DNA of 28,165 bases, from contig JAPLMO010000057.1 of assembly GCA_026386995.1 (NCBI GenBank), forward strand, positions 1-28,165, written 5' to 3'. The translations under genes and the position numbers were made by a program. The stretch comes from Planctomycetota bacterium (GTDB lineage Bacteria > Planctomycetota > Phycisphaerae > FEN-1346). Positions within the stretch are counted from its first letter, which is position 1. Every line of letters begins with the position of its first letter. Positions 7,380 through 14,717 of the stretch are shown one piece after another. The notes under the pieces are model-generated. The model saw only the letters and a list, made by a program, of their open reading frames with translations, did no database searches and was not told where the DNA came from.

Positions 7380-7736
7380 ATGAAACGCCGCTGCATCAAG
7401 TGCGGAACGGATTGGGAGATCAAGGGGCCGGTCGGTTTCCGCGAAGAGTGCCCCGAGTGCGCAGCGTTCGTCCACACCTGCATCAACTGCCTTCACTATG
7501 ACGCCGTCAATCGCGGCTGCCGCATCCCTACTACGGAACCCGTCAGCGACGGCAACGAGATGAACTTCTGCGAGGAGTTCGAGTACGGTCCGGGCGGCGG
7601 CGGTGAAACTTCGGGCAAAGGCGCTGCGCCGGGCCGTCCTGCCGCAGCGCCGTCCGCCAAGCCCGCCGAGAAGCCGCTCACGGCCGATGAGGCGCGGCGG
7701 CGGTTCGAGGGCCTCTTTCGGGACCCCAAGAGTTGA
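7380..7736 (+). CDS. Small zinc-ribbon protein of unknown function
   Basis: 118 residues. The N-terminal half is cysteine-rich: CIKC (5-8), CPEC (24-27), CINC (34-37), C47 and one more cysteine in NFCEEF, a pattern for one or two structural zinc sites. The C-terminal half is low-complexity (Gly/Ala/Pro) and ends in a short charged helix with ADEARRRFEGLF. I have a general impression that similar KCGTDWEIxGxVGFRxxCPxC proteins are common in planctomycetes, but know no function. The start is ATG at 7380, preceded by GGGGAAGAGG at a suitable distance; the longer frame from 7296 lacks a site and precedes the conserved part. Its stop overlaps a TTG that opens the frame running into the protease. 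Confidence 0.75.
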   Translation: MKRRCIKCGTDWEIKGPVGFREECPECAAFVHTCINCLHYDAVNRGCRIPTTEPVSDGNEMNFCEEFEYGPGGGGETSGKGAAPGRPAAAPSAKPAEKPLTADEARRRFEGLFRDPKS

Positions 7737-7903
7737 GCCTTCCTTCCGATTCAAAAACCCGTCGTGAAGCCATTCTGCGCGGCGGGTCTTCCGGGCGTGT
7801 TGCCCAATATGTAGGGTGGGTGCTCTGCACCCACCAATGCCGTTTTTCGCATGTGAAAATAGTGGATGCAGAGCACCCGTACGTGTTTGGCGCCAGCGCT
7901 GCG
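7737..7903. other. Repeat-filled gap before the protease gene
   Basis: Contains the GTAGGGTGGGTGC inverted repeat (7811-7882) and leads straight into the 78-bp element at 7905. No separate gene is visible; the frame is open through this stretch but its translation is just translated palindromes. Confidence 0.6.
7811..7882. repeat. GTAGGGTGGGTGCTCTGCACCC inverted repeat, copy 1
   Basis: The left arm reads GTAGGGTGGGTGCTCTGCAC; the right arm (7862-7882) is its imperfect inverse ending GAGCACCCGTAC. Each arm contains the small palindrome GGTGCTCTGCACC. A left arm alone recurs at 24548-24572, with similar flanking sequence. Confidence 0.75.
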
Positions 7904-9628
7904 GTGTGGCACGGCTGGCTTGCCCAGCCGTGGCGGAAGGCCTGCGACGTTCCCCACGGCGGGGCAAGCCAGCCGTGCCACACCCGCTATCGCGGCGCGT
8001 GCCACACGCTAAACACATCCGGAGACCCGCCGCGCAAAGGCTTAAGTGGCGCCGCGGCGATAATAGTAGTTCTGCTTGCCGCGGCGCTGGCGGCCGGCTG
8101 CACGATCTTTCCGCATGGGGCGTACTGGCCGCCCATGGCGCGCCGTGCGCCGGAGAGCGGTCCGGTCGAGCCTCACGCCGCCGAACTGCCGCATGCGCCG
8201 GCCGCATCCGATGCCCTGCCGCCCATCGCCGAGGCCGCGGCCCGGCGGGCGGCGCTCCAGCCGCGCATCGCCGCGCGATGGGCGGACGAGAACCTCGCCC
8301 GCTCCGCCCGCGACATGAACGGCGCCCTCGGCCGCGCGGTCTACGCCGACGCCATGCAGACGGTCGTCTGGTGCTACGTCGAGCCGGTGTCCTACCGGCG
8401 CCTCATTGTGGCCGGCCTCGAGAGTTTGCGGGCGGCCCTCGACAACCCCGCGTTTCGCCGGCGGTTCCCCGAGGCGGCCGACGACGAGCGCCGCGGCCGG
8501 TTTGCCGAGGCCCTCGACATCATGCTGCTGAAGGCCCGCGGCGCCGACCCGTGGTTTGCATTCCAGGCGTCCGACTGGCTGGCGGCCGTCTGCGAGAAGA
8601 ACCGGGCGACGCTTGGCCTGCCGGACGGGGCCGCCGTCAGCGAGTTCCTCTTCGGCGCGATGGATTCGCTCGACCCGTACTCGCGGTATCTGACGCCCGA
8701 CATGCTTCGCCCCTACCGCGAGCAGATGGCGGGCGAGTACGCCGGCATCGGCGCCGAGATCGCCGCACGCGACGGCCGAATCTTCATCAAGACGGTCTTC
8801 GAGGGCGGTCCGGCCGCCAAGGCGGGCCTGAAGGCGGGCGACGAGATCGTCGCCGTTGCCGGCGAACCCGTCGCCGGCCTCTCGACGGCCGACCTCACGC
8901 GGCGCCTGCGCGGCCGGCCCGGCGACGCCGTCACGCTCAGCATCAGGGCCGGCGGTAAGGGCGAGCCGCGCGACGTGGTTCTCGTGCGCGGCACGGTGCA
9001 CCTGCCGGCCGTGCGCGACGCGCAGGTGCTGGATGCCGCGCGCGGCATAGCGTATGTCCGGTTCACCGACTTTCAGGACGGCGCGGAAGCGGAACTGCGG
9101 CAGGCGATTGACGGCCTCTCGCGGCAGGGCGCCAAGGCCCTCGTGCTGGACCTGCGCGACAACCCGGGCGGGTCGCTCCTGGAGGCCGTGTGGGCGGCCG
9201 GGATGTTTCTGGACGGCGGTCCGGTCCTGCGGACGCGCGGCCGCATGCTTGGCGCGACGTGGGGTTACGACGTGCCGCTCTTCGAGGGCCGGGCGTGGCG
9301 CGGCCCGCTGGCGGTGCTGGTCAACGAGCGGACGGCCAGCGCCTCCGAGGTGGTCGCCTCCGCGCTGAAGGCCCGCGGGCGGGCCGCCGTAATCGGCCGC
9401 CGCACGTATGGCAAGGGCGCGGTGCAGGTCCTCTTTCCGGTCGACTGGGGCGCCGCCGCCGTGTGCCTGACGATGGCACGGGTGTACGACGTCAAGGGCG
9501 TGTGCGTGGACGGCCGCAGCGTCGTGCCCGATTGCGAGGTGGCGGCGCCGGCCTCGCCGCCGGAATCGCTCGCCGCCGACCCTGACGTGCGTGCGGCGGT
9601 TGAGTTGCTGGGCGCCGGCGCGAAGTAG
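7904..9628 (+). CDS. S41-family C-terminal processing protease (CtpA-like), putative lipoprotein
   Basis: Serine protease cutting exported proteins near their C-termini. Residues upstream of the conserved body carry RKGLSG, a hydrophobic run (AAAIIVVLLAAALA) and the lipobox LAAGC at about 8086-8100, predicting a membrane lipoprotein. Then come a helical region, a PDZ domain (about 8740-8960: YAGIGAEI...AAKAGLKAGDEIVAVAGEPV) and the S41 core with LDLRDNPGGSL, the TASASEV serine motif and catalytic lysine in TYGKGAVQ, all intact. The start is a problem: no ATG, GTG or TTG lies in frame between the GTG at 7904, inside a palindromic element, and the signal sequence 45 codons later. 7904 is given as the nearest canonical in-frame start; true translation may begin near 8030-8045 at a non-standard codon. 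Upstream sequence is repeat-derived. Confidence 0.85.
   Translation: MWHGWLAQPWRKACDVPHGGASQPCHTRYRGACHTLNTSGDPPRKGLSGAAAIIVVLLAAALAAGCTIFPHGAYWPPMARRAPESGPVEPHAAELPHAPAASDALPPIAEAAARRAALQPRIAARWADENLARSARDMNGALGRAVYADAMQTVVWCYVEPVSYRRLIVAGLESLRAALDNPAFRRRFPEAADDERRGRFAEALDIMLLKARGADPWFAFQASDWLAAVCEKNRATLGLPDGAAVSEFLFGAMDSLDPYSRYLTPDMLRPYREQMAGEYAGIGAEIAARDGRIFIKTVFEGGPAAKAGLKAGDEIVAVAGEPVAGLSTADLTRRLRGRPGDAVTLSIRAGGKGEPRDVVLVRGTVHLPAVRDAQVLDAARGIAYVRFTDFQDGAEAELRQAIDGLSRQGAKALVLDLRDNPGGSLLEAVWAAGMFLDGGPVLRTRGRMLGATWGYDVPLFEGRAWRGPLAVLVNERTASASEVVASALKARGRAAVIGRRTYGKGAVQVLFPVDWGAAAVCLTMARVYDVKGVCVDGRSVVPDCEVAAPASPPESLAADPDVRAAVELLGAGAK
7905..7982. repeat. 78-bp double-hairpin element, copy 2
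   Basis: Same 29-base arms (TGTGGCACGGCTGGCTTG...) as 7054-7131, in opposite orientation judged by its centre. It is surrounded by the same outer layer (ACGTGTTTGGCG before, CGCTAAACACATCCGG after) as copy 1, and it abuts the protease signal sequence. Confidence 0.85.
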
Positions 9629-9850
9629 TTTCTCTCGCGCCGAGACCTTCTCTTGAGAAAAAAACCGCCATAGCCGGAATTTCTTCTAAAGGCCGAAGGC
9701 GCTCTCTTGCCGATAGACATCTGTGGAGAGATGGAGCGAGAGTTTCATGTTGTCCGCAATGTTGAGTTGAAGTTGACTGTATCGCCGAAATGCACGGATC
9801 GTTTCTCATGTAATGTTGGTGTCATGGGCTCATGCAAAGGAGAATGAGTT

Positions 9851-9901
9851 ATGGCTAAGGCCAAGAAGAAGGCGAAGAAGACGGCCAAGAAGAAGAGGTA
9901 G
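9851..9901 (+). CDS. Possible 16-residue lysine-rich peptide
   Basis: An ATG preceded by AAAGGAG (8 bases away) opens MAKAKKKAKKTAKKKR and a TAG stop. Eleven of 16 residues are Lys or Arg, in the AKKKAKK style of histone-H1-like and other nucleic-acid-binding tails. The strong ribosome site supports translation, but a frame this short can occur by chance, and it could be the remnant of a longer basic protein. Function unknown; binding to DNA, RNA or another polyanion would be the guess. Confidence 0.4.
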   Translation: MAKAKKKAKKTAKKKR

Positions 9902-10006
9902 CAGCCGGATGTTTTGCGGTCACCGGAATACGCACCCGGGAGACTTCACGGAGAGGTTCGCTGCAAGGCGGACCTCTTCGCGTTTTTATGCGAGGCGCCC
10001 ACGCTA

Positions 10007-10035
10007 TTGACGCCGCGGAAGGCCGGCCATATACT
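10007..10035 (+). promoter_or_regulatory. Promoter of pckG
   Basis: TTGACG, 17-base spacer, TATACT. The predicted transcript starts near 10042, leaving a 5' leader of about 124 bases, and supports the start at 10166. Confidence 0.6.
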
Positions 10036-10165
10036 GCCGCGCCCCCCGGAGACAGCCCTAAGCCATTTCCGGGCGGCAATCCGGATGTTCCAACGCATGG
10101 CCGGGGCGCCGGCGCTTCTGGGGAAGCGCGGCCCCTCTGGCCTATTACTCGATGGTGAGACGCTC

Positions 10166-12034
10166 ATGGACGCACAATACGCAGCCGTTCTGAAGGGCAA
10201 ACTGGACGCCGAGAACATGGCGCGCCTGGAGGCGCTGGCCGATCCGCGCCTGGAGGCATTCGTGGCCGATGCGGCCGAACTCTGCCGGCCCGACGCCATC
10301 CGCATCATCGCCGACGCCGAGGCCGACCGCGAGTACATCCGCCGCCGCGCGGTCGAGAACGGCGAAGAGATCGCCCTGGCCACCCCCGGCCACACGGCCC
10401 ACTTCGATGGCTACCAGGACCAGGGCCGCGACAAGGAAGTCACGCGGTACCTCGTGCCGAAGGACGTCAGCCTCGGCCCGAACCTCAACGCGATCGAGCA
10501 CGGGCAAGGCCTGGCGGAAGTGCGCGGGTTCCTGGCGGGGTCGATGCGCGGCCGGACGATGTACGTGGCATTCTTCTGCCTCGGGCCGACGGGCTCGCCT
10601 TTCAGCCTCTCGTGCGTCCAGGCCACCGACTCGGCGTACGTGGTCCACTCGGAACACCTCTTGTACCGCCCGGGCTACGAACAGTGCAAGCGGCTGGGCG
10701 GCGGGCCGTTCTTCCGGTTCGTTCATTCCGCCGGCAAACTCGTCGGCAACGTCAGCGCCGAGCCCGACAAGAAGCGCATCTATATCGACATCCAGGAGGA
10801 CATGGTCTACAGCGTCAACACGCAGTACGGCGGCAACTCGATGGGCCTGAAGAAGTTGGCCCTGCGCCTGGCGATCCGCAAGGCCGACCGCGAAGGGTGG
10901 CTGGCCGAGCACATGTTCGTCATGGGCGTCCACGGCCCCAAGAAGCGCGTCACATATTTTACGGGGGCATTCCCGAGCGCGTGCGGCAAGACGTCGACCG
11001 CCATGATCCCCGGCGAGACGATCATCGGCGACGACATCGCCTATTTCCGCCGCCTGGGCGGCGAGGCCCGCACCGTCAACGTCGAGGCCGGCATCTTCGG
11101 CATCATCCAGGACGCGAAGGAAAAAGACGACCCGGTCATCTGGAAGGTCCTCGCGACGCCGGGCGAAGTGATCTTCTCAAACATCCTCATCAAGGACGGC
11201 CGGCCGTACTGGCTGGGCATGGGCCAGGAGATACCGAAGGAGGGCATCAACTTCTCGGGCGCGTGGCATGTTGGCAAGATCGACAAACAGGGCGTCGAGA
11301 TTCCGCCCGCCCACAAGAACGCCCGCTACACGATCGCCCTGGCGACCCTCCAGAACCTCGACCCGCGGTTCAACGACCCGCAGGGCGTGCCCGTGGGCGG
11401 CATCATCTACGGCGGCCGCGACAGCGACACCAGCGTGCCCGTCCAGCAGTCGTTCGACTGGGCACACGGCATCATTACCATGGGCGCCACGCTGGAAAGC
11501 GAGACCACGTTTGCGACCATCGGCGCCGAGGGCGTGCGGGTCTTCTGCCCGATGTCGAACCTCGACTTCCTGGCCATTCCGCTGGGCCGCTACATCAGCA
11601 ACAACCTGAAGTTCGGCGAGGGCCTCAAAGAAGTGCCGCTCGTCTTCGCCGTCAACTACTTCCTGCGCCGCAAAGACGGCTCGTGGGTCACCGGCATGAG
11701 AGACAAGGCCGTCTGGATGAAGTGGATGGAACTGCGCGTCCACGGCGAGGCCGAGGCCATCCAGGGCCCCACCGGCCACCTGCCCCTGTACGCCGACCTG
11801 AAGAAACTCTTCAAGAAGGTTCTGGCGAAAGCCTACACCGAGAAGGAGTACGTCGGGCAGTTCACGATCCGCATCCCCGAGAACCTGGCGAAACTCGACC
11901 GCATCGAGAAGATCTACCGCCAGGACGTCTCCGACACGCCGCCCGTGGTGCTGGAGGCCCTTGCGGCCCAGCACGACCGGCTGCAACTCCTGGGGGCCTC
12001 CAAGGGCGACTACGTCTCGCCGATGGACCTGTAG
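10166..12034 (+). CDS. pckG: Phosphoenolpyruvate carboxykinase (GTP)
   Basis: Interconverts oxaloacetate + GTP with phosphoenolpyruvate + CO2 + GDP in the cytoplasm, either for gluconeogenesis or, in fermenters, for CO2 fixation. 622 residues, the normal length of the GTP class; the ATP class is about 540 and has a different P-loop. The diagnostic FPSACGKTSTAM is at 269-280 with the reactive cysteine at 273. Other conserved blocks are YGGNSMGLKK (221-230), IIGDDIAYF, EAGIFGI and VPVGGIIYGGRDSDT. The start follows GGTGAG by 8 bases and gives the expected N-terminus; upstream in-frame ATGs would overlap the leader. It is monocistronic and converges on the ATPase/DUF4276 pair. Confidence 0.95.
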   Translation: MDAQYAAVLKGKLDAENMARLEALADPRLEAFVADAAELCRPDAIRIIADAEADREYIRRRAVENGEEIALATPGHTAHFDGYQDQGRDKEVTRYLVPKDVSLGPNLNAIEHGQGLAEVRGFLAGSMRGRTMYVAFFCLGPTGSPFSLSCVQATDSAYVVHSEHLLYRPGYEQCKRLGGGPFFRFVHSAGKLVGNVSAEPDKKRIYIDIQEDMVYSVNTQYGGNSMGLKKLALRLAIRKADREGWLAEHMFVMGVHGPKKRVTYFTGAFPSACGKTSTAMIPGETIIGDDIAYFRRLGGEARTVNVEAGIFGIIQDAKEKDDPVIWKVLATPGEVIFSNILIKDGRPYWLGMGQEIPKEGINFSGAWHVGKIDKQGVEIPPAHKNARYTIALATLQNLDPRFNDPQGVPVGGIIYGGRDSDTSVPVQQSFDWAHGIITMGATLESETTFATIGAEGVRVFCPMSNLDFLAIPLGRYISNNLKFGEGLKEVPLVFAVNYFLRRKDGSWVTGMRDKAVWMKWMELRVHGEAEAIQGPTGHLPLYADLKKLFKKVLAKAYTEKEYVGQFTIRIPENLAKLDRIEKIYRQDVSDTPPVVLEALAAQHDRLQLLGASKGDYVSPMDL

Positions 12035-12060
12035 GTTGGTTTCTGTGTTTTGGTCAGCCG

Positions 12061-12097
12061 ATCGGCAATAGTTTGTGCATTCGCCCACATTGCCGAT
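12061..12097. terminator. Possible terminator hairpin between convergent genes
   Basis: ATCGGCAAT (12061-12069) pairs with ATTGCCGAT (12089-12097) across a 19-base loop, in the 96-base gap between pckG and the convergent DUF4276 gene. There is no T-run, so the role is a guess. Confidence 0.3.
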
Positions 12098-12130
12098 GCA
12101 CTGTCGAGATTCTGGTGCGTATCGGGGTCA

Positions 12131-12805
12131 TCAGCGCAAAAGGTAGCCTGCGGCGGCCTTTGCGCGCCGGAACTCATTGCTCATGTCTCTCTGGAAGTCG
12201 CCGAACCCTCGTGGGCACTGTGATGCGATTTCGTCTAAGCGAACTCCGATCCGCCAGAATCGCTCGGCGAAATCATACGCCAGTTCGAGGTTGCCATCTC
12301 CGTAGCGGAATTCGAGGCAGCCCGATAACTCGGTGATTTCATCGAGCGTCTTCTTGGGATTATCATCGCGCTCCGCTTGGTAGCCGCGGACCGCATAACG
12401 AGCGTCTTGAGGCAATGCGGCCGTAAAACCAGACCACGCCAGGGTGTTCGTTCTGTCCCCGAGCCACCATGCTTCAATTTCCTCAATTGCCGTGCCGAGG
12501 ACGAATCGTGGCTTTCCTCGGATTAGATTTCGCACCTGTTCGTGGACCGCGAGCGTTTTGTGATCGAGAAGGATCACAAAACAGGCGTGGTCGAAATGGT
12601 CAGTGTCCAGCGCCTTGACCAAACGTCGAACAGCCTCAAGCACGCCGCCTTGGCCACGTTTTCGCAATAGGAAGGTCTCTGCAAGGTCACGTGTATCCAG
12701 TGGCCATTTGAAATCCGCCCGCTCCGCTGCGATGTGAGACAAGAGAGGAGGTAAGAGCACATGATCAATAGCCCCTTCGGCGATAACGCCAATCTTCGTG
12801 CTCAC
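12131..12805 (-). CDS. DUF4276-family, TOPRIM-like protein (partner of upstream ATPase)
   Basis: 224 residues. The N-terminus (KIGVIAEGAIDHVLL) has the strand-then-EG glutamate of TOPRIM-type folds; E10 is the candidate metal ligand. A second acidic strand ends in FVILLDHKT, and AIEEIEAWWLGD is typical of DUF4276. TOPRIM folds occur in nucleases, topoisomerases and the effectors of ATPase-linked defence systems. GTG at 12805 is chosen because GGTGAGAG lies 5 bases upstream; GTG at 12817, overlapping the ATPase stop as GTGA, is equally possible. Either way the two genes are translationally coupled. Base composition is lower in GC than neighbouring genes, suggesting transfer. The nuclease-like role is inferred, not shown. 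Confidence 0.7.
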   Translation of the reverse strand: MSTKIGVIAEGAIDHVLLPPLLSHIAAERADFKWPLDTRDLAETFLLRKRGQGGVLEAVRRLVKALDTDHFDHACFVILLDHKTLAVHEQVRNLIRGKPRFVLGTAIEEIEAWWLGDRTNTLAWSGFTAALPQDARYAVRGYQAERDDNPKKTLDEITELSGCLEFRYGDGNLELAYDFAERFWRIGVRLDEIASQCPRGFGDFQRDMSNEFRRAKAAAGYLLR

Positions 12806-12813
12806 AAGTGCTC

Positions 12814-14049
12814 TCACCTGGCGGTTGCGCCCAGAATGCCGTTGAACCATGCCTCCCCCAGCGCCTGTTTTCCCAGCGTCTGGCTGAATGTCTGGCGGGC
12901 GTTGTCAAGTTGCTTATTATCGCTGAGCCGGACGATTCGTGCGCCCGCTTGGGGCCCTGGCCGCTCCATGCAGAAGACTTCTTCAGGGTGATCAAAAAAC
13001 TCATCAAGGACATAGGGGCTATGGGTTGTCAGAAACACTTGGCATTTGTTAGGGGGCTTGCGCAAGGTGAGTTCGCGAAGAACCTGGACCACCTCATGAA
13101 GCAGTTGTGGATGCACCCCGTTCTCTGGCTCCTCGAACGTCAATACCGAAGGAATTCGATCAATGTAGAGCAGAGAGGTGACCGCAAGCAGGCGCAACAC
13201 GCCATCGCTCATTTGTTGGCTGTTGAAAACAACCTGCTTTCCGTTCCCCTCGTGCAGGCGTATTGTGCGCCATCCCCATCCGCCCCCCGATACGGAAATG
13301 TGTGATAGGGTTGGGAAAAGACGTTTGAGGCGGGCTTCGAGGCGGCCGAAGGCTTCACGATTCTTGTCCCGCAACCTTCCTAGCACCGAGGCAAGATGTT
13401 CGCCGGACTGGCCGATCTCGTCGTGTTTACCGCGGTCCGGGTTGCGAAGGACCTTGGGGTCCCAGATCAGATAGGAGCGAAATCGCTCAATCCACTTGCG
13501 GAAACGGATAGCCTGCGGGTATTTGGCGCGGTCTTCCGTAGGATCCCACCGGCTCATTACGCTGGCAGGAAGGCTAATAATCTCCCGATCCTCCATTGTG
13601 CCAGAGAGCCGGTTAAGATAACGGCACGTTCGGCCCTTGCGTTCAAGGAGTACTTGGGCCGAAGAAGCGGCTCGCGGGGTCCAGCACAGTTTTTCCTCGT
13701 CAACAACCACGTATCTTCTAAGGCCAAGGGCAACAGTGTAGTGGTACTCCCCCGCGCCAACCCCATGCTCGTCGTCATCGAGTTCCGCCTTCAATTCCCA
13801 GCGGATTTTTTTTCTGGCTTGGCGGAGATTGGGGATGTCTCGGTACTCCCAGCCTCGCTCCTTTAGGTAGACCTCAACCGAACTTTCAAAGAAGGCTCTG
13901 AGAAAATCGACAGCCTGTAAGAGTGAGGACTTGCCGCAACCGTTCGGCCCGATAAGCACGTTGATGGGGGAGAACTGGAGGAATTCGCCTTCCTTCTCGG
14001 GAATCCGCTCAAGGTTCTTAAAGTTGCGGATGGCTAGGGCTTTGATCAT
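12814..14049 (-). CDS. AAA_21/SMC-type ATPase of a putative defence pair
   Basis: 411 residues with an ABC/SMC-like ATPase layout: N-terminal IRNFKNL, Walker A GPNGCGKSS (34-42), an inserted middle region (about 60-270) without known motifs, an ABC-signature-like SDGVLRLLA, Walker B VLTFEEPENGVHP and the switch histidine in TTHSPYVLD. This is the order found in OLD-family, AriA (PARIS), AbiL-type and related ATPases. There is no nuclease domain in this chain; the following gene may supply it. The ATG at 14049 has only GGGGG upstream as a ribosome site. Composition is visibly richer in A+T than flanking genes and codon choice differs, which fits horizontal gain. The defence role is inferred from architecture; DNA repair is an alternative. 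Confidence 0.8.
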   Translation of the reverse strand: MIKALAIRNFKNLERIPEKEGEFLQFSPINVLIGPNGCGKSSLLQAVDFLRAFFESSVEVYLKERGWEYRDIPNLRQARKKIRWELKAELDDDEHGVGAGEYHYTVALGLRRYVVVDEEKLCWTPRAASSAQVLLERKGRTCRYLNRLSGTMEDREIISLPASVMSRWDPTEDRAKYPQAIRFRKWIERFRSYLIWDPKVLRNPDRGKHDEIGQSGEHLASVLGRLRDKNREAFGRLEARLKRLFPTLSHISVSGGGWGWRTIRLHEGNGKQVVFNSQQMSDGVLRLLAVTSLLYIDRIPSVLTFEEPENGVHPQLLHEVVQVLRELTLRKPPNKCQVFLTTHSPYVLDEFFDHPEEVFCMERPGPQAGARIVRLSDNKQLDNARQTFSQTLGKQALGEAWFNGILGATAR

Positions 14050-14193
14050 CGGAGGCCCCCTGTACGCCGGTCAGTACCGTGTTCCTGCGTGCCGGACACA
14101 GACAGTAGTGTACAGACTAAGGAGAGCGGCCGCCAGAACCTTTCGTCGATCTTTCTGGGATTCGCTTGCGGCAATTGAACGCATCGGTACCTT

Positions 14194-14221
14194 GTTATAC
14201 TCCAGCCCTTGTGCCTGTCCT
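14194..14221 (-). promoter_or_regulatory. Possible promoter of the ATPase/DUF4276 pair
   Basis: Minus strand: AGGACA, 16-base spacer, TATAAC; it abuts the stop codon of the ferredoxin gene. The predicted leader is about 138 bases. Confidence 0.35.
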
Positions 14222-14614
14222 CTACCCATGAATCAGCGGTGGCAGGCAGTGCACGCACACCCACTGGCTCTTGCCCTGGTGGCGGCAGGGGAAGAGCACG
14301 GCCTCCTCTTCGCCGGTCCCGCAACGGAAGCACGTCTCGCCGATGAGCACTTTGCCGCGCTTGGCCTGCACTTCCTCGGCGGCCTTGTGGTCGAAGGCCG
14401 GCGCCTCGCGCTCCTCGATTACCAGTGCCCCGGTGGGGCATACGCCGAGGCAGAAGCCCGCCCCGTCGCAGAGTTCCTCGCGGACGACCTTCGCCTTGCC
14501 GCCTACGATCTGGATCGCCCCCTCGGCGCACGGCGCCACGCACACGCCGCACCCGTTGCACAGGTCCTCGTCGATCCTGACGATCTTGCGTTTCACAGTC
14601 TTCGCCTTGGTCAT
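14222..14614 (-). CDS. Two-cluster ferredoxin with C-terminal zinc-finger-like tail
   Basis: 130 residues, cytoplasmic electron carrier. The first cluster motif is complete: C19-x2-C22-x2-C25-x3-C29. The second reads CDGAGFCLGVCP (C49, C55, C59) with Ala52 where the second cysteine would be, so a 3Fe-4S cluster or an unusual 4Fe-4S ligand is expected. I recall the same CDG-x-G-x-C pattern as normal in this subfamily. The tail has CFRC (95-98), C110 and CVHC (120-123), enough for a zinc site, and ends CLPPLIHG. AAGGAG lies 9 bases before the ATG. A predicted FNR-type box and -10 element lie upstream, and the Crp/Fnr-type gene is the 5' neighbour on the same strand, so the regulator probably controls this gene. 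Redox partner unknown. Confidence 0.85.
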   Translation of the reverse strand: MTKAKTVKRKIVRIDEDLCNGCGVCVAPCAEGAIQIVGGKAKVVREELCDGAGFCLGVCPTGALVIEEREAPAFDHKAAEEVQAKRGKVLIGETCFRCGTGEEEAVLFPCRHQGKSQWVCVHCLPPLIHG

Positions 14615-14651
14615 CCGAGCCTCTCCTTATGCGTCATTGTTCACACCCCAA

Positions 14652-14693
14652 TCATAGCAGGCAAGAGGGCAGGGGGCTTTGATGCAGGTCAAG
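14652..14693 (-). promoter_or_regulatory. Predicted FNR-type, class II promoter of the ferredoxin gene
   Basis: Minus strand: TTGACCTGCATCAA (14693-14680) matches TTGAT-N4-ATCAA at 9 of 10 conserved positions. TATGAT (14657-14652) serves as the -10 box. The predicted start at 14645 puts the box centre at -41.5, the standard position for class II activation by FNR/CRP proteins. The -35 region is poor, as expected of an activator-dependent promoter. Confidence 0.6.
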
Positions 14694-14717
14694 AAACGCC
14701 AAGAGAGTTGCGGGCGG

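Larger units (their letters stand above)
9629..10165. other. Gap between the protease and pckG genes
   Basis: Free of the palindromic families that fill most other gaps. It holds only a possible 16-residue peptide gene (9851-9901) and the pckG promoter (10007-10035). The frame of pckG stays open back to 9914, but that part lies mostly upstream of the promoter and its translation has no family resemblance. Confidence 0.6.

Noticed and set aside
7733..7903. TTG start at 7733 for the protease
   Set aside because: It would translate two palindromic elements and place the lipoprotein signal over 100 residues from the N-terminus.
9914..10165. N-terminal extension of PEP carboxykinase by 84 codons
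   Set aside because: The family N-terminus fits the start at 10166, and most of the extension lies upstream of the predicted promoter start.
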